Shown here piece by piece: positions 9,021 through 20,299 of a DNA stretch of 64,000 nt. Within the stretch, counting starts at the first letter, position 1, and the number at the start of each line of letters is the position of its first letter. Origin of the DNA: Epiperipatus broadwayi (lineage: Eukaryota > Onychophora > Udeonychophora > Euonychophora > Peripatidae); the NCBI GenBank assembly GCA_028023455.1, contig JAQFVV010012530.1, forward strand, positions 3,122,909-3,186,908, given 5' to 3'. Below the pieces are notes generated by a model. That model had not been told where the DNA came from. It worked only from the letters and a program-made list of their open reading frames with translations, and ran no database searches. Made by a program: the position numbers and the translations under genes.

Positions 9021-11140
9021 TTTCCCTTTCAGCACTTAATAATAATATGATTTACATGTTCTTTTAAGTATATTTTCATATAATAAAGAAATCTGTAGTT
9101 TGACAGTTTTCTTTGTTCTAATTTGCTATAAGCTTTCAATTTTCATTTTAATATCAAACTATTATTATTTATCAGAATATAATAAATTTGATTTCATTTA
9201 ATAGATATTTTTGTTTAGAAATTATATAAATTTTAAAAAATCACATTTGATTTTCAGAATTATTTTAAAAATTAGATTTTAATTAAAACAAAACACCATT
9301 TCACTATTCAGCTGCCAGGAGGAGCAGAGTCAATTTGCAAAATGAACAAAAACTTTTTTATTTGATGCTTATATTGAAAATGTGAAGAAATAATTATTAA
9401 TATCTAGTAAGTCTATCAATGTATTCTTTAAAAATTATTTTTTAATAATTTGTATGATATTGCGATTGTGAATAGTGATGTGCAATTAAACAGATTGGAA
9501 AGATATCATTATAATTTCCATTGTAATGTTACTAAAAAAATATAATCTTTATATTTAAAAATAAAACATTTCAGTAAATCATAAATATGTAATAATATAT
9601 ATTCCTGATATCTAATAATCATCAATAATTATTGTCCATAATATATATATATATATATGCTTTGCACACAGATAATGAAGTTAATAACAGTAAATAAAAA
9701 ATAATAACTATTTCAATAATTATTGTGCAAAAATAGGCATAAATTTTGAAGAAAATCCAAGTTTTTAGTCATTCATAATAGATTCTCAAAAAATTTGAGA
9801 CCTCCAAGAATACAATGAGTGCTCATCACTGAGGAGTTTTGCAAGCTTTGAATTCCCAAATTTTTAAATATTCTGACATCTATAGAAATTTGTTGAAATT
9901 AAAATATTAGAAAGTGAATTTTAAAGCTGGGGAGAAGGGGGAGGGATCAGCAAAATTTCTCAATAGAGGACCATCAGACCCACTTGAATTGTTTAACATG
10001 TAAAAAAATAAATTAAAATGGTGTGATATTAACCTCTATTAATTAGTAATTATTATAAAAGAAATAAGATATTTATGCTTATATGTTGAAATATGTTTAA
10101 TTTTTAAACTTACATTGAAGAATGAATTTTTGTGATATTTTGTTTTATAAATGCAATTTTAAATTTTAGAATATAATTTCATAGTTTTATGATGACTTAT
10201 AATTATTTTTTCATATTGAAAAATTAAATTCAGTCAACACATATTTCATTAATTTACTTATTTAAATAGCATTATGATAAATCATCCATAAGAAAAGTTC
10301 TAAATTTAGAAAATTTAAATATTTTTAAGAAGGTTCTTTGTCTGTAAACTTATATTTCTAATAAATCAAATATAATTTATTGATTCATAACATTAAACAA
10401 GAGTTATAATACTAAAATAATGTATTGAACTATTAACCCAAATTGTCACTAGGGGAAGGGTGGGAAAACCTTGAAATGCAGAAGAGTTAATCATAAATGT
10501 AATCAAAGTTTATTGTTTATTTTGCACTCACTATAGACTCATAATTATAGTTCATTTAACTCTTCCCAGTACACATTATGAATATTTATCTTATCAATAA
10601 TCACTTCTGTTCATAAGAACCTGATGAATTTAAAGCACACTTGTCTCAATACTACCACAACTGTTTGATTCCATGTTTTTATGCAGATATATGAAACTGT
10701 GGATAATATGAGTTTTATATAATTTACATTTTGTTATATAAAAGAAATAAGAATAATGCAGTTATATAAGCTATTATGATAATATTCAGATTTTATGTGA
10801 TTGATTATGAAGTGAATACATAAGATGAGAAAATGGCTAAGTAAAGGATAATTCAGCAGCAATTTTCTTCACAGGAATGCTAAGCATCTATTGATTACTA
10901 TGGCTTGTACTACGTGGCACTACTGTATGAAGAAAGTTGTTACTGTTTAACAGATTACATAACCATAATAAATGGTGGTCATGTGATGAAAGATAATTCC
11001 CGAATTTGCCCTCATGAGACAGATATGTATAAAATTTAGGAATTAAATTTTTTTTATTGAATACTTTTTAAAATAGCTAATATTAATCCCCTGCATATAT
11101 GTGTGTGTGGGAGGAGATTATAGTTAAACTTCTTTTCTTT
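9020..11140. other. AT-rich intron, nothing firm
   Basis: Simple AT-rich sequence. Near 9770-9860 a short stretch with CTCATCACTGAGGAG resembles the foldback family 3, but too little is conserved to define an element. Confidence 0.35.
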
Positions 11141-11149
11141 CATTAGCAG

Positions 11150-11415
11150 TAAGACTATCAGTGATGTGTCTCTTACTTCAGTTATGCCATTTTGTGTAAG
11201 CTTGAGCAAACTATAGATGCCAGATGGTAATGTTTAAGAAATTCAAATTAGTGTTTTTCTATATATATCCCCAGATCATTCTAGCTTATGGATTTCCTCA
11301 GTAGAAGTTTTGGATCTTGACCTGTTGCATCTGGATTCGTTGGATGTAATATATATTTGCTTCAATAGTTGTCATTTCTATTTTACTAATAAGCTAACAG
11401 CTCGAAATCCAAAAA
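11150..11415 (-). mobile_element. Foldback family 3 repeat, diverged copy
   Basis: Shares GCCATTTTGTGTAAGC, AGATGCCAGATGG, CCCCAGATCATTCTAGCTTATGGA and CTCAGTAGAAGTTTTGGA with the copies at 16.85-17.06 and 60.4-61.05 kb. The minus strand reads as a hammerhead-like arrangement with a mutated CTGAGGA core. Confidence 0.4.
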
Positions 11416-11419
11416 GCAC

Positions 11420-12850
11420 ATTATTGTTTTGAATCTATGATAACTTGCTTGCATAAGCATATAGATCTGATACCATTTCAGTAACTGTATGATTTGGTGT
11501 CCTCTCTTTTTAAAAACTGTACACATCTATATTCCTGAAAATATTGTTATAACAATGATGAAACATGATTTCTGTTTATTCTTAAGTATCTATTTCTTCG
11601 CTCTAATTCTGATATCTTATAAAAGATTGAGCAATTAATAGATTTCTGGAAGTAGAAGCTAATACAAATCCTTATCCAATAGTATCCTATCTATATTCAC
11701 TTGTTATGTTTTAGCTGTAGATTTAATCAGTGAAACCAGTTTAAAAATATGAATAGGACATCACTGGATGTATTAAGCACTATGATTTGTTTTCTAATGG
11801 TTACTCAAAACAATTAAATGGATTTATTACTTAAATGTCTAGGGGGTTATGTGATATTTTGTTGGTGCTATAATACAAAAATGGTATCATTTACTTGTTT
11901 ATTGTAGACAAAGCATCCATAATAAGAAGCCTGCAGGAACAGTTAAATGGATGGACTGTAGCATTTCACAATGAAAATATATGGATACTCATCACTTTTT
12001 AACATAGATATCAATGATGATGCAAAACTTTTAGATAATAGTTGTGAACAAACATGCAAACATGTATCCATCAGTTACAAATTATTAACAAAAAATATCT
12101 TACAACTTTTTGACATCAGTTATAAAAAGCAATAACAAAAGTTCGGGCATTGTATTAGTGAAAGTATTTTTGGGAGCACACAATACTCTTGTCCGAGGGA
12201 AGCATCTGGTTTTGTTGTCTGTAGAAAACATTTAATGATTACATAATGATAAAAACAAAAGGTTTTTTTCTTTTGCTTGATGGGTCAGCTTCACTTTTAT
12301 GACCCTTAATTCAAGATGATGTTCCTAACTAAGGAAAAATAATGCCTGATTTAGTGCTGGGTATGTGAATGGATGTTATATATTCATTAAATTAATTGCT
12401 TAGAAGATTGTGATATTATAGCACCTAAACAGCATGTTAAATGCAACAATTCACTTCCCTTGACAACTGAAAAATCTGGGAACTTATCCAGGGCTTCAAA
12501 AACTTTTAGCTCTTGAGTCTCTCCCACTCTTATCATTGCAATCACTATGTTGTGATATAAAGATTGGATAGGTTGTACATCATTAGTGGGAAATTTGAAG
12601 CAAAAGAACATTTTTTTGCTTTACTGTGATTTTTAATATGGGCACAAACATGTGCCCTCATACAATTATACTGTGCATTATTTGCCTAAAGGCTGATTCA
12701 CATTTCACCACTAATCATGTTCTTTAGGCTTCCCTAACAGTTACTTTTTTTTAAATTCTCATAGCTGCAAGCATTTTAAACCATCTTTTAACTTTTAGTA
12801 TTATACCTTTTATTAAAATATGTTTTTAATAATATTTTTAATTTCAAGTA
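11420..12850. other. AT-rich intron with unclassified, moderately GC-richer part
   Basis: 12100-12620 is less AT-rich, with a 74-codon minus-strand open frame (12387-12611). It has no recognisable motif or splice context. It may be an old element fragment, but I cannot name it. Confidence 0.3.
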
Positions 12851-12929
12851 CATATATACTTATATTTAAACCAATAAACATCATATGATCACCATTTCTT
12901 ATGCTTGCTTATAACTGTTGTTAATACAG

Positions 12930-13065
12930 GCAAAACTCACTATACGTATTGCCACACACAGCAAGCTAGAGTAATCAATAAATGCCAGAAGGCTTGTGCA
13001 TAAAATTCCCATCTAGTGCCTACTCATCCAATATCCCCAGACTAGTTTTGCCTGTTTTTATACTT
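12930..13065. mobile_element. MITE-like element with CAGGCAAAACT termini
   Basis: Bounded by imperfect inverted ends, ACAGGCAAAACTC and TAGTTTTGCCTGT. The interior (CCAATATCCCCAGACTAG) is shared with the TIR element at 20165-20287 and with family 3. Confidence 0.5.
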
Positions 13066-13711
13066 ACATTTACTTTGTTTAGCATAATTTTTAAAATAAA
13101 TATTGCATTTTTTACAATATTTTTTCTTAAATATTATTGACTTTGTAGTCTTTATTTATTTATAAGTTCAATAGGATAAAAATAAGCTCCTAATCGACAC
13201 CACTTTCATATCATAAAAACCATTTTAAAGACCCTAGAGATTCTACTTTTATCAATGCATTTCTCATCAGCTTCATCATATCATAATCATAATCTGGATA
13301 AGAACTCTGACTATTCTATCTCATTATGCATGCAACTCATGAACTTTGATATTTAATAGTGCATTCATCAAGTCATCCACTATATTATATACACCAATCA
13401 GTGCAGAAACTCAGGAAATCATCTATTATTACTCATGCACTTCACAAATAACCTCTGTTCATAAGGTTCCATAAGTTTGATGTAATAAACACCTTAATTT
13501 CCATGACCATAATGCCTACACATGAAGGAATTTGGTTTCTATTCATTTTTAATACCTGTGGAAGAAGGAATAATAATTAATTTTCAAGTTTTTTTTGATC
13601 AACTCATTCCTCAACATTACAATATTACAATTATCTTTCAATAATCCTATATCATTTTTTTTTGTTTGTCAAATACTTTGCTTTAACTAAAGATTGAAAA
13701 AAAAAATGAAA

Positions 13712-13953
13712 TGGCCAAAATAGAACTGAATAGAATATGCTGTTAAATGAGATGATAACATATGGACAGATCAAATCTTAAACTAGATTTAGAAGTGTGC
13801 AAAAGATTTAAAAAAAGACTGCATGTGAGATATATAAAATAAAAAAGTTTGTTGGAGTGATGTAGAGAAGAGAGGTTTTAGATCAGTAATGGTTGGATAG
13901 ATTTAAATAAATTTTTATGCTACAATCGTTGATAATAGTCGACAAATGATAAT
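13712..13953 (+). mobile_element. RTE LINE 3' fragment, decayed
   Basis: Sense match to the last ~240 bp of the RTE reading frame. Landmarks are GAGATGATAACATATGGACA (for AATGATAATAGATGGACA), GACTGCATGTGAGATATA (for GACCACATGTGAGATGG) and TAATGGTTGGAT. Many substitutions and indels; no frame is kept. Confidence 0.6.
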
Positions 13954-14694
13954 GATCTCTTTACCTAGACTTCAAAAGAGATAAGAACAAATTCTTAACT
14001 TATTAAAAGCTTGTTCACCACTGCAATTTTTGTCTTAAATTAACCAAAATCATAAGTATTTTATTGCTTTAGTTTTAGTTGTTTTTATTCTCATATCAAT
14101 CATTTAAGTATTTATTCATTTGCCTTTCCTTGTCTATAATTACTATTCAATTACAAGCTGGTACTACGAACCTTTCTTCGTCCAGAGATAATTTTATCTT
14201 TATAGAAAACTGTTTTCAAATAACTCATGAAAATAAATACTAAACAAAACCAACATTTGCCTTTTAGTTTCAATTTATACAAACAGATGGCAGGAAGTTC
14301 TAATTCAGTCAGCAGAAAGTATTTAATTATTGAACTGAAAGATAAGATATTAAATATCTCTATATGAAATACAGATTTTTAGCATTAGAAGAAAAAAAAA
14401 GGAAATAAGTGAGGAAAAAAGAAAATAGTGTAAAGTTTTCTAAATCTAATATATTGATAATAAAATAGTTTTTAGAAATGAAACATAACTAAATAAACTA
14501 TAAATTGACACATACAAAGAGACAATTGTACAGAAAAAACGCATAGTGAAATAAAGGTATATATATATAAAGATGTATTAAATGAATATTACCCTTATTA
14601 CGGTTTGATTTACAAGTGTCAAATTTTCTGTAATCACAACTTTGATACCATTCACTTAAGATAAGTACTTAATGATTACTATTAATCATTTAAA

Positions 14695-14930
14695 AGAGAT
14701 TTGAATCCAGACTTTCAAGCTCCGTGCAGTCACCCATTTGACAAATGATCTCCAATATACCTATTTCATGCTGAACCAGCACTTATCAGTTGGACTGGAT
14801 CATCATCTCCCACACATACATATAATCAATGCTCAGGTTATATTAAATTAGCAAATTTATATACTTTAATGGACGAGCTTCAATCCTCTTCACTCTCAAC
14901 ACTTTAACCATCCATGTAAACTAGAAATTA
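14695..14930 (-). mobile_element. Family 1 hammerhead/tRNA-like repeat, minus copy
   Basis: Read on the minus strand the family order is kept: CATTAAAGT-like 5' segment, GAGCATTGATTATATGTATG, the hammerhead, a shortened spacer, then AGCTTGAAAGTCTGGATTCAAATC as the tRNA-like end. The GTGGTCATGTG segment present in other copies is deleted here. Confidence 0.55.
14752..14793 (-). ncRNA. Hammerhead motif, family 1, one core change
   Basis: CCAA, CTGATAA, stem II GTGCT/AGCAT, GAAA, mini stem III, then TTGG. Stem I, stem II and GAAA are intact. The invariant G8 is A (CTGATAA), which should abolish cleavage. Confidence 0.52.
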
Positions 14931-15239
14931 TCTCTAGCCGATATATAAACTTTAATCCTATGAAGGAATGGATTAAATAAATATTACATTATTAGGGAAT
15001 TTGATTTACCAGTGTCAAACTTTCTGCAATTACAACTTTGATACCATGCATTTCAGATAAATATTTTAATAATTATTACTAATCTTTTATTACATTTGAA
15101 ATTATCATATTATTTTTAGCCCTAGTTTAAACTTTAAACCATATAAAAATTAAGCAATCTGCTTTTTAATTAAACATAAATACATGGAATACTTAATTCA
15201 ATTTCATCTTTCTTTTTCCATGAAATGACTTTACTCAGG

Positions 15240-15527
15240 TGCTGCAAGAATATATGGCTAATTGTGTTTGAACATTATCACTACTGTGAATATGACTCTT
15301 GCTACGTGCTGTGAGCAGAGCAGAATAAATTTTATGGGAAAAACTAACTCTTAAATCTCGTAGTCATAAATTTTAGCTTTATGGTAATTACCCACCTATT
15401 ACAATTGTATTATTTATATAACAAACCAATAGATGTTTTTTTCCTTCTTTACTGAATCTCAGACTTTGTATACAAACTGGATGAGTTCATTTTGGTTTAT
15501 TAGGTTAGACTAGTAGAGTTCACTACA
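15240..15527 (-). mobile_element. 3' LTR of a Gypsy-type element (outer edge approximate)
   Basis: On the minus strand the sequence starts TGTAGTGAACTC directly after a purine tract AGGGGGGAAGGAA (15528-15540), as expected for an LTR behind its polypurine tract. An AATAAA-type signal (CCTAATAAACC) lies about 30 bp inside. The far edge is not clear. No partner LTR was found, so the element is truncated. Confidence 0.5.
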
Positions 15528-15544
15528 TTCCTTCCCCCCTAGTG

Positions 15545-16650
15545 AAATGTTTTATAAGTAAGTGACAATCTAATAGGTGCTTTGGTAGTCTTCATTTTCA
15601 TTTTGCCTGCTTCTACGGATAATAGTCATATTTTTTTATAGTGTCTCAATTAATCAACAATTCTGACCCTTCTGCTGAAGCATCATCATAGACTGGATCT
15701 TGATCTTAGCAAATCAATAACTGACATTTCCAATCAGTAACAGCAGTTATATTTTACTGAAATGTTTTACCATTGGATTCTTCTGGTTGAGCAGTCAAAT
15801 TGTAACTTGTCTTTATAATGTCTATTGAGTCTGACATTCCGGTGTTTTCACTACTCAAAAGTACTGACTTCTGTCCACTACTGTAGCTGGAATTAAACTT
15901 TATCTTGATTATTTATAACATAATCCCTCCCTTTTGATGTAGATATTACCTTCTGTTCCATTTTCTTTAGAAATGTATTCTATATATAAAATTAGGTGAT
16001 TTTGTTCTCAAAATGTGTTTCAGTAAAATTTCAGATGGTAACTTGTTGGAAATAGCTACTTTGACTAATATTCTAATCATCCATGTGTTTATTTCGTGAA
16101 ACTTTTCTTGATCACTTATATCATCTTTTTACCCTTTAATTAATTTATTGTGTAGAATACTGATATTAGTATAATTTGGTTTTATTATTTGCATGGATGT
16201 CTTTAAAGTGGCTAGATGTAACGACTTTTCAATATTGGAAACAATAGTCATAGGAAGACCATGTATGCAGTGGTGAATATTTTTTTCTGTGCATCAATAG
16301 TGGCTATTGCATGGAAAGTGGAATTTTTTCCATGCCTATGCATTTGGAGAAAGTATGTGAAGCAAGAATTGTTTGGATTTCTATGGATCAGCAATATATA
16401 TGTGAAAGCCCTGAGGCAGGTGGCTAAAGGTTGATTTTTGTCTTAGTTGATATAGTTTTGATTCATTTTATATTTTTTGTTGGTTGTGATTTTTTGTCTG
16501 AGTCCAGATCACCAGTTATATGATCTAATTAGAATCTTTGTTTTAATTAAACCATAGTATAATAAATTTAAGATTTGTTTGTAATCTCTAGGTGGAACAA
16601 CAACTATGTCTTATAGCATATATCCTTTTTAAATTGACAGCTTTTGTCTT
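15545..16650 (-). pseudogene. Gypsy-type pol relic (integrase region), minus strand
   Basis: Conceptual minus-strand translation shows Gypsy integrase landmarks in the right order, interrupted by stops and frameshifts. VVVPPR (complement near 16588-16605) starts the zinc-binding region. Next come a decayed W-x-GL stretch and HGLPMTIVSN (16241-16263). A late-core LPSEILLKHILRTKS stretch follows near 16000-16050. The last part runs into the polypurine tract and LTR at 15527. The usual HHCC and DDE residues are largely lost, so it is a dead fragment. It lies antisense within the giant intron. Confidence 0.62.
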
Positions 16651-16829
16651 TACATGCAAAAAGCTTTACGAAAGTTTTGTGGCATCTTAATTGGCACTTT
16701 ATGCATATCTGTTTGTTTAGAAGATGGCTCATGTGGTCATTTGCAAATCAATGAGTTATTGCTTTACTATTAAATTAATCACTATTTTCTAAATTGATCC
16801 TATTAATCATTTGCTTCTCTCTCTAGATT

Positions 16830-17060
16830 TAATTTTTGTTCTCATCACTTACACCATCTAGTGTAAGCTTTAGTAAATCATAACAGATACCAGATGGTGG
16901 TGCTTACTAAATTCTTATTCAATGCTGTCCTACCCAATACTCCCAGACTAGTTTCTAGCTAATGAATTTCATCAGTAATGAGCTTTGGATTTGGGAATAG
17001 CACATGTGGATCATTTAAATTAAAAACCATTTTTTACTTCTTCATTTTACTATTAAGCTA
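16830..17060 (-). mobile_element. Foldback family 3 repeat with hammerhead-like core boxes
   Basis: Best-preserved family 3 copy. On the minus strand CTGATGA and GAAA boxes are followed by CTAGTC and TGGGAG. Stem III would be the palindrome ACTAGT, and stem I strands partly pair. The sequence between the boxes (AATTCATTAGCTA) does not make a proper stem II. Related copies lie at 11.2, 12.95, 20.2 and 60.4-61.05 kb. Confidence 0.42.
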
Positions 17061-17202
17061 TCAATCCAAATATTAGTCCAATTATTTGTATAGTAATATA
17101 GATCTGAAACCAGTTCAATATCCATATATTATGATTTCATTAGTTTTTTAAATAATTGTAGGCACTTGTATCCTTTACCCAGGATTGATAAAAAACAAAA
17201 AG

Positions 17203-17326
17203 ATATCACATGACTCCATTTCACATAATGCTTACACAAAATGATTAAGCAGCAGATTCTTTTTTTCACCATGGTTATTGTCATCCAATGCAGGCTTTAG
17301 TAATGTGAAATGAAGTCATGTGATAT
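17203..17326. mobile_element. 124-bp MITE-like element with 24-bp TIRs
   Basis: Arms 17203-17226 and 17303-17326 are inverted repeats with a single mismatch (ATATCACATGACTCCATTTC). The interior is unrelated AT-rich sequence. Short non-autonomous DNA elements have this form. No transposase was seen in the window. Confidence 0.7.
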
Positions 17327-17944
17327 AGATTTAATATTATCAGAGAATTGATTGTGTAAATCAATAGCAGGAATATTTTATCTTCCACATGTTGTATTTA
17401 TTATGGATAGCTAAAATAGGTCTTACATTCGACACCATGTATTGTTTAAAACATTGTATATTAATGAAGAAAATAGTCATTTCCAAGATTATTAAAAGAG
17501 AGTGTTGAGTAATTCTGCTTTGGAAATATTATGTCCGGGCCATGTATTGTTTATATCTGCAATAAATGAAATATTATTCTCAACAGATATTGTTACCTAA
17601 TTTGCCTTCCATAAAAACTTTGAACTATAAGCAAAATGGAACTCATTTTTTGTCTACTTGGTAGCTTGACATAAATTCTGTGAGATTTATTTTGCATGTT
17701 GTTTATGTACAATGTTTAAAAAAATCTTTGTTTTCAGTATTTTACACAATAGATTTACACTGTACATGTTTTCAAAATATTGTTAAGTATATATCAGATA
17801 ATATTAATTCTTAATCAAACGGTAATCACCCGTTTACACATGCGCAGAAAACTGATTAAGAATTGGTAATAAAAACTGCGCTAGTAAATAACTCCCCAAT
17901 TACAGATAAGATTAAGGAAATAGTATTAAGGATAAATACTAAAA

Positions 17945-18475
17945 AGACTAAAGCAGTTTAATGGATTTCTCTAAAATATAATAAAGATTGTTAATTATGA
18001 ATTACAAGAATTTAGTCAGATTATTAATGCAAATATAAACAAAATGGATAAAATCATACAATTCCCTCAGATGGAGTGCTTTTCATTAGAAGGAAACTTG
18101 CATTTGTGTTTGGAAAATAAGATTGCTAATAGGTGTTTTACCATAAAAGCAATACAGAGAGACTTCACATTCCGGATAAAAGTAAAGAGAGATACATGAT
18201 GAGACTATCAAGAAAAGGTCAAAGTGAAATACTTGAATAAGAAAACAAAAAAGTATTGTTGATATCATTAAAACAGAAACTGATTGAATCTAGATGGAGT
18301 TAGTTTAAAAAGAAGCTTGGACCCTATTTTTAAAAGTCCTAGAAAGAAATCATGTGAGATGGATGGATGAAATAAGTAAATTTCTTGGTGTGATATGGAG
18401 AAGAGGCTATTGGAAAAACTGGATTAAATTTGAAGAGACTGTCATCCTTAATGGTTGATATGGTTAAAAGTGATC
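17945..18475 (+). mobile_element. RTE LINE 3' fragment, decayed
   Basis: Follows the RTE reading frame from the region after the FADD motif to the 3' end. Landmarks are TAATGGATTTCTC..ATATAATAAAGATTG, TGGAGTGCTTTTCATTAGAA, GTGTTTTACCA, GCAATACAGAGAGACTTC, CATGTGAGATGGATGGATGA and CTTAATGGTTGAT. Frameshifted and internally deleted. Confidence 0.68.
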
Positions 18476-18899
18476 TATAAATACTAGTGATCTATAAATA
18501 GTATTTAAATTGTAATATTTATTTGCATACATAATTATTTTTACTACTTATCACATTTAATTTAATGAATTGTTTAAAGGCAAGTGAACCTATAATTGTC
18601 TCATCTTTATATATGTCTAGCTTTATATTACTGATGAGATTGTATGTCAACATGCTCCTACTTTTGAAAAGATATAGATTGCATTAAATAAATTTATAAT
18701 AAGGAAGAGTAGCTATTTTAGCATGATTGGCAGGTGTTTGAAGTTTTATGTATAGCACGAGGGTCTGCTCTTTTTACCTTGGCTATTGTTTAATGTTATA
18801 AAAGTTGTATTTGCAATAGAGTTTGGTAAAACCCTCTTATTGGTTATATACAAATATTTTAATTGCATTTACTATATATACATATGTTTATGTAATATT

Positions 18900-19070
18900 T
18901 AAATACATGTATATTGTGTATACTGAACTTAATGTAATTTAAAAGGATTTTAATCTCAGACTTTCAAGTCCTTACAGCTAGCCAATCCATCTTATATAAT
19001 CGATACACATGACAACATACATGTGAAAAAGTTGAATGATCTCCAGTATATATATATATATATATATACT

Positions 19071-19114
<44 letters not shown>

Positions 19115-19420
19115 CTGAACTATCACTCATCAATTGGTCAATATCATAATCTCTCTCACACATATACAATAAGTGCTCAGTTTATATTAAGATTACAAAT
19201 CTTCAAACTTTAATGAACAGGCTTTAATATTCTCCACCCTCCAACTCTACCACCATCCATATCATTGAAAATCTGATGATGGGATTCTAAAAGTCCTTGT
19301 TGATGACAATATTATGATCATACCTATATTGACTTTAAGGCACTCTGACCCCTTATGCATAGGACCTTATTATGTCCATTTAAATACACAGAAGAGGGAT
19401 GGCAAAATGCAGCCTGAATA
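18900..19420 (-). mobile_element. Family 1 hammerhead repeat, minus copy with (TA)n expansions
   Basis: Minus-strand copy spanning from the 5' segment (complement near 19200-19420) through a damaged hammerhead to the tRNA-like end (complement of CTTGAAAGTCTGAGATTAAA, 18945-18970). Two (TA)n tracts (19050-19110) have grown inside stem III and the spacer. Confidence 0.5.
19111..19137 (-). ncRNA. Hammerhead remnant, family 1
   Basis: Only CCAATTGATGAGTGATAGTTCAG-like sequence is left. The core starts TTGATGA and the GAAA side has been replaced by a (TA)n run. Not functional. Confidence 0.35.
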
Positions 19421-19439
19421 TATTGTCTATATTAAATTT

Positions 19440-19990
19440 AATGTAATTTAGAAAGAATTTGAACTCAGACTCCCTACATCTGTCACTCCATCTTATACAA
19501 CCAATACACATGATCACATATAACATTTATTTTTTTTCAAATGTATATGGTTATTTGTATCAGTTATATAAGATGGAGTGGATAGTGTAGGGAGCTTGAA
19601 AGTCTGAGTTCAAATCCTTTCTAAATTACATTGTTTATAGAGGTCAAAGTCACAAAGTCAACATGGATATGACAATAACATTGGCACCAACAAGAGCTTT
19701 GAGCATTTACATCATCAAATTTTTAATAATATGGAAGGGTGAAGAGTTGGAAGGTGGAGAAGATTGAAGTCTGTACATTAAAGCTTGAAGATTTTCTATT
19801 CTTATATAAACTGGGCATATATGTATGAGAGATGATGATTTAGACCAACTGATGAGTGCTGGTTCAACACAAAATACATATATTGAAGATGATTTTTATC
19901 TTTTTCATAGATATGGATAGCTGTAGGGATTGTTCAAATTTCTTCTATATATATATTGAATCATTTTTCATATATATGGTTCAAGTATTT
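19440..19990 (+). mobile_element. Family 1 repeats: inverted tRNA-like ends plus a plus-strand unit
   Basis: 19440-19530 (minus) and 19545-19632 (plus) are facing copies of the tRNA-like end, with TCAAATCC/GGATTTGA-type B-boxes. A plus-strand unit then runs from the 5' segment (GAGCTTTGAGCATTTACATC, 19690) to a hammerhead at 19845 and its spacer. Confidence 0.52.
19845..19886 (+). ncRNA. Hammerhead motif, family 1, GAAA mutated
   Basis: CCAACTGATGAG and most of stem II are kept, but GAAA has become AAAA and the distal stem I strand reads TTGA. Predicted inactive. Confidence 0.42.
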
Positions 19991-20164
19991 TCGCATTTGT
20001 AATATTTAAAAAGTAAAATCCCAATAGATGCAATTTGGTTTTTTTTTGGGTTAGTATAATTTATTTTTTGTAACAAAAGTTATTCATGTTGATATTATCT
20101 ATTTAATTTAATTAAACCACTAAACATCACATGATCACCATCTCTTATACTAGCACAATTGTTA

Positions 20165-20287
20165 TTAAACAAGGCAAAACTCTCCATACAGTAGTGGCAC
20201 CCTGTACCACAAGCCAGAAACTAGTCTGGGGATATTGGATGAGTAAACACTAGATAGGAATTTTATGGAGAGTTTTGCCTTGTTTAA
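20165..20287. mobile_element. 123-bp MITE-like element with perfect 24-bp TIRs
   Basis: 20165-20188 (TTAAACAAGGCAAAACTCTC..) is the exact reverse complement of 20264-20287. The interior carries GAAACTAGTCTGGGGATATT, shared with family 3 and with the element at 12930-13065. Perfect arms suggest recent insertion or gene conversion. Confidence 0.72.
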
Positions 20288-20299
20288 TTTAATGAAAGT

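Larger units (their letters stand above)
14577..15090. repeat. ~115-bp direct repeats flanking a hammerhead unit
   Basis: 14577-14690 and 14971-15090 are diverged direct copies. They share ATTAAAT(G/A)AATATTAC, ATTTAC(A/C)AGTGTCAAA, TTTCTG and ACAACTTTGATACCAT. The family 1 unit lies between them. This could be a tandem unit of ~395-bp period or a flanking duplication around an insertion. Confidence 0.55.

Noticed and set aside
9826-9846. Additional hammerhead near GTGATGAG on the minus strand
   Set aside because: The first core base is changed and no GAAA box with stems follows at the right spacing.
18978-19169. Minus frame encoding an Ile-Tyr repeat
   Set aside because: It is the translation of a (TA)n microsatellite inside a family 1 repeat.
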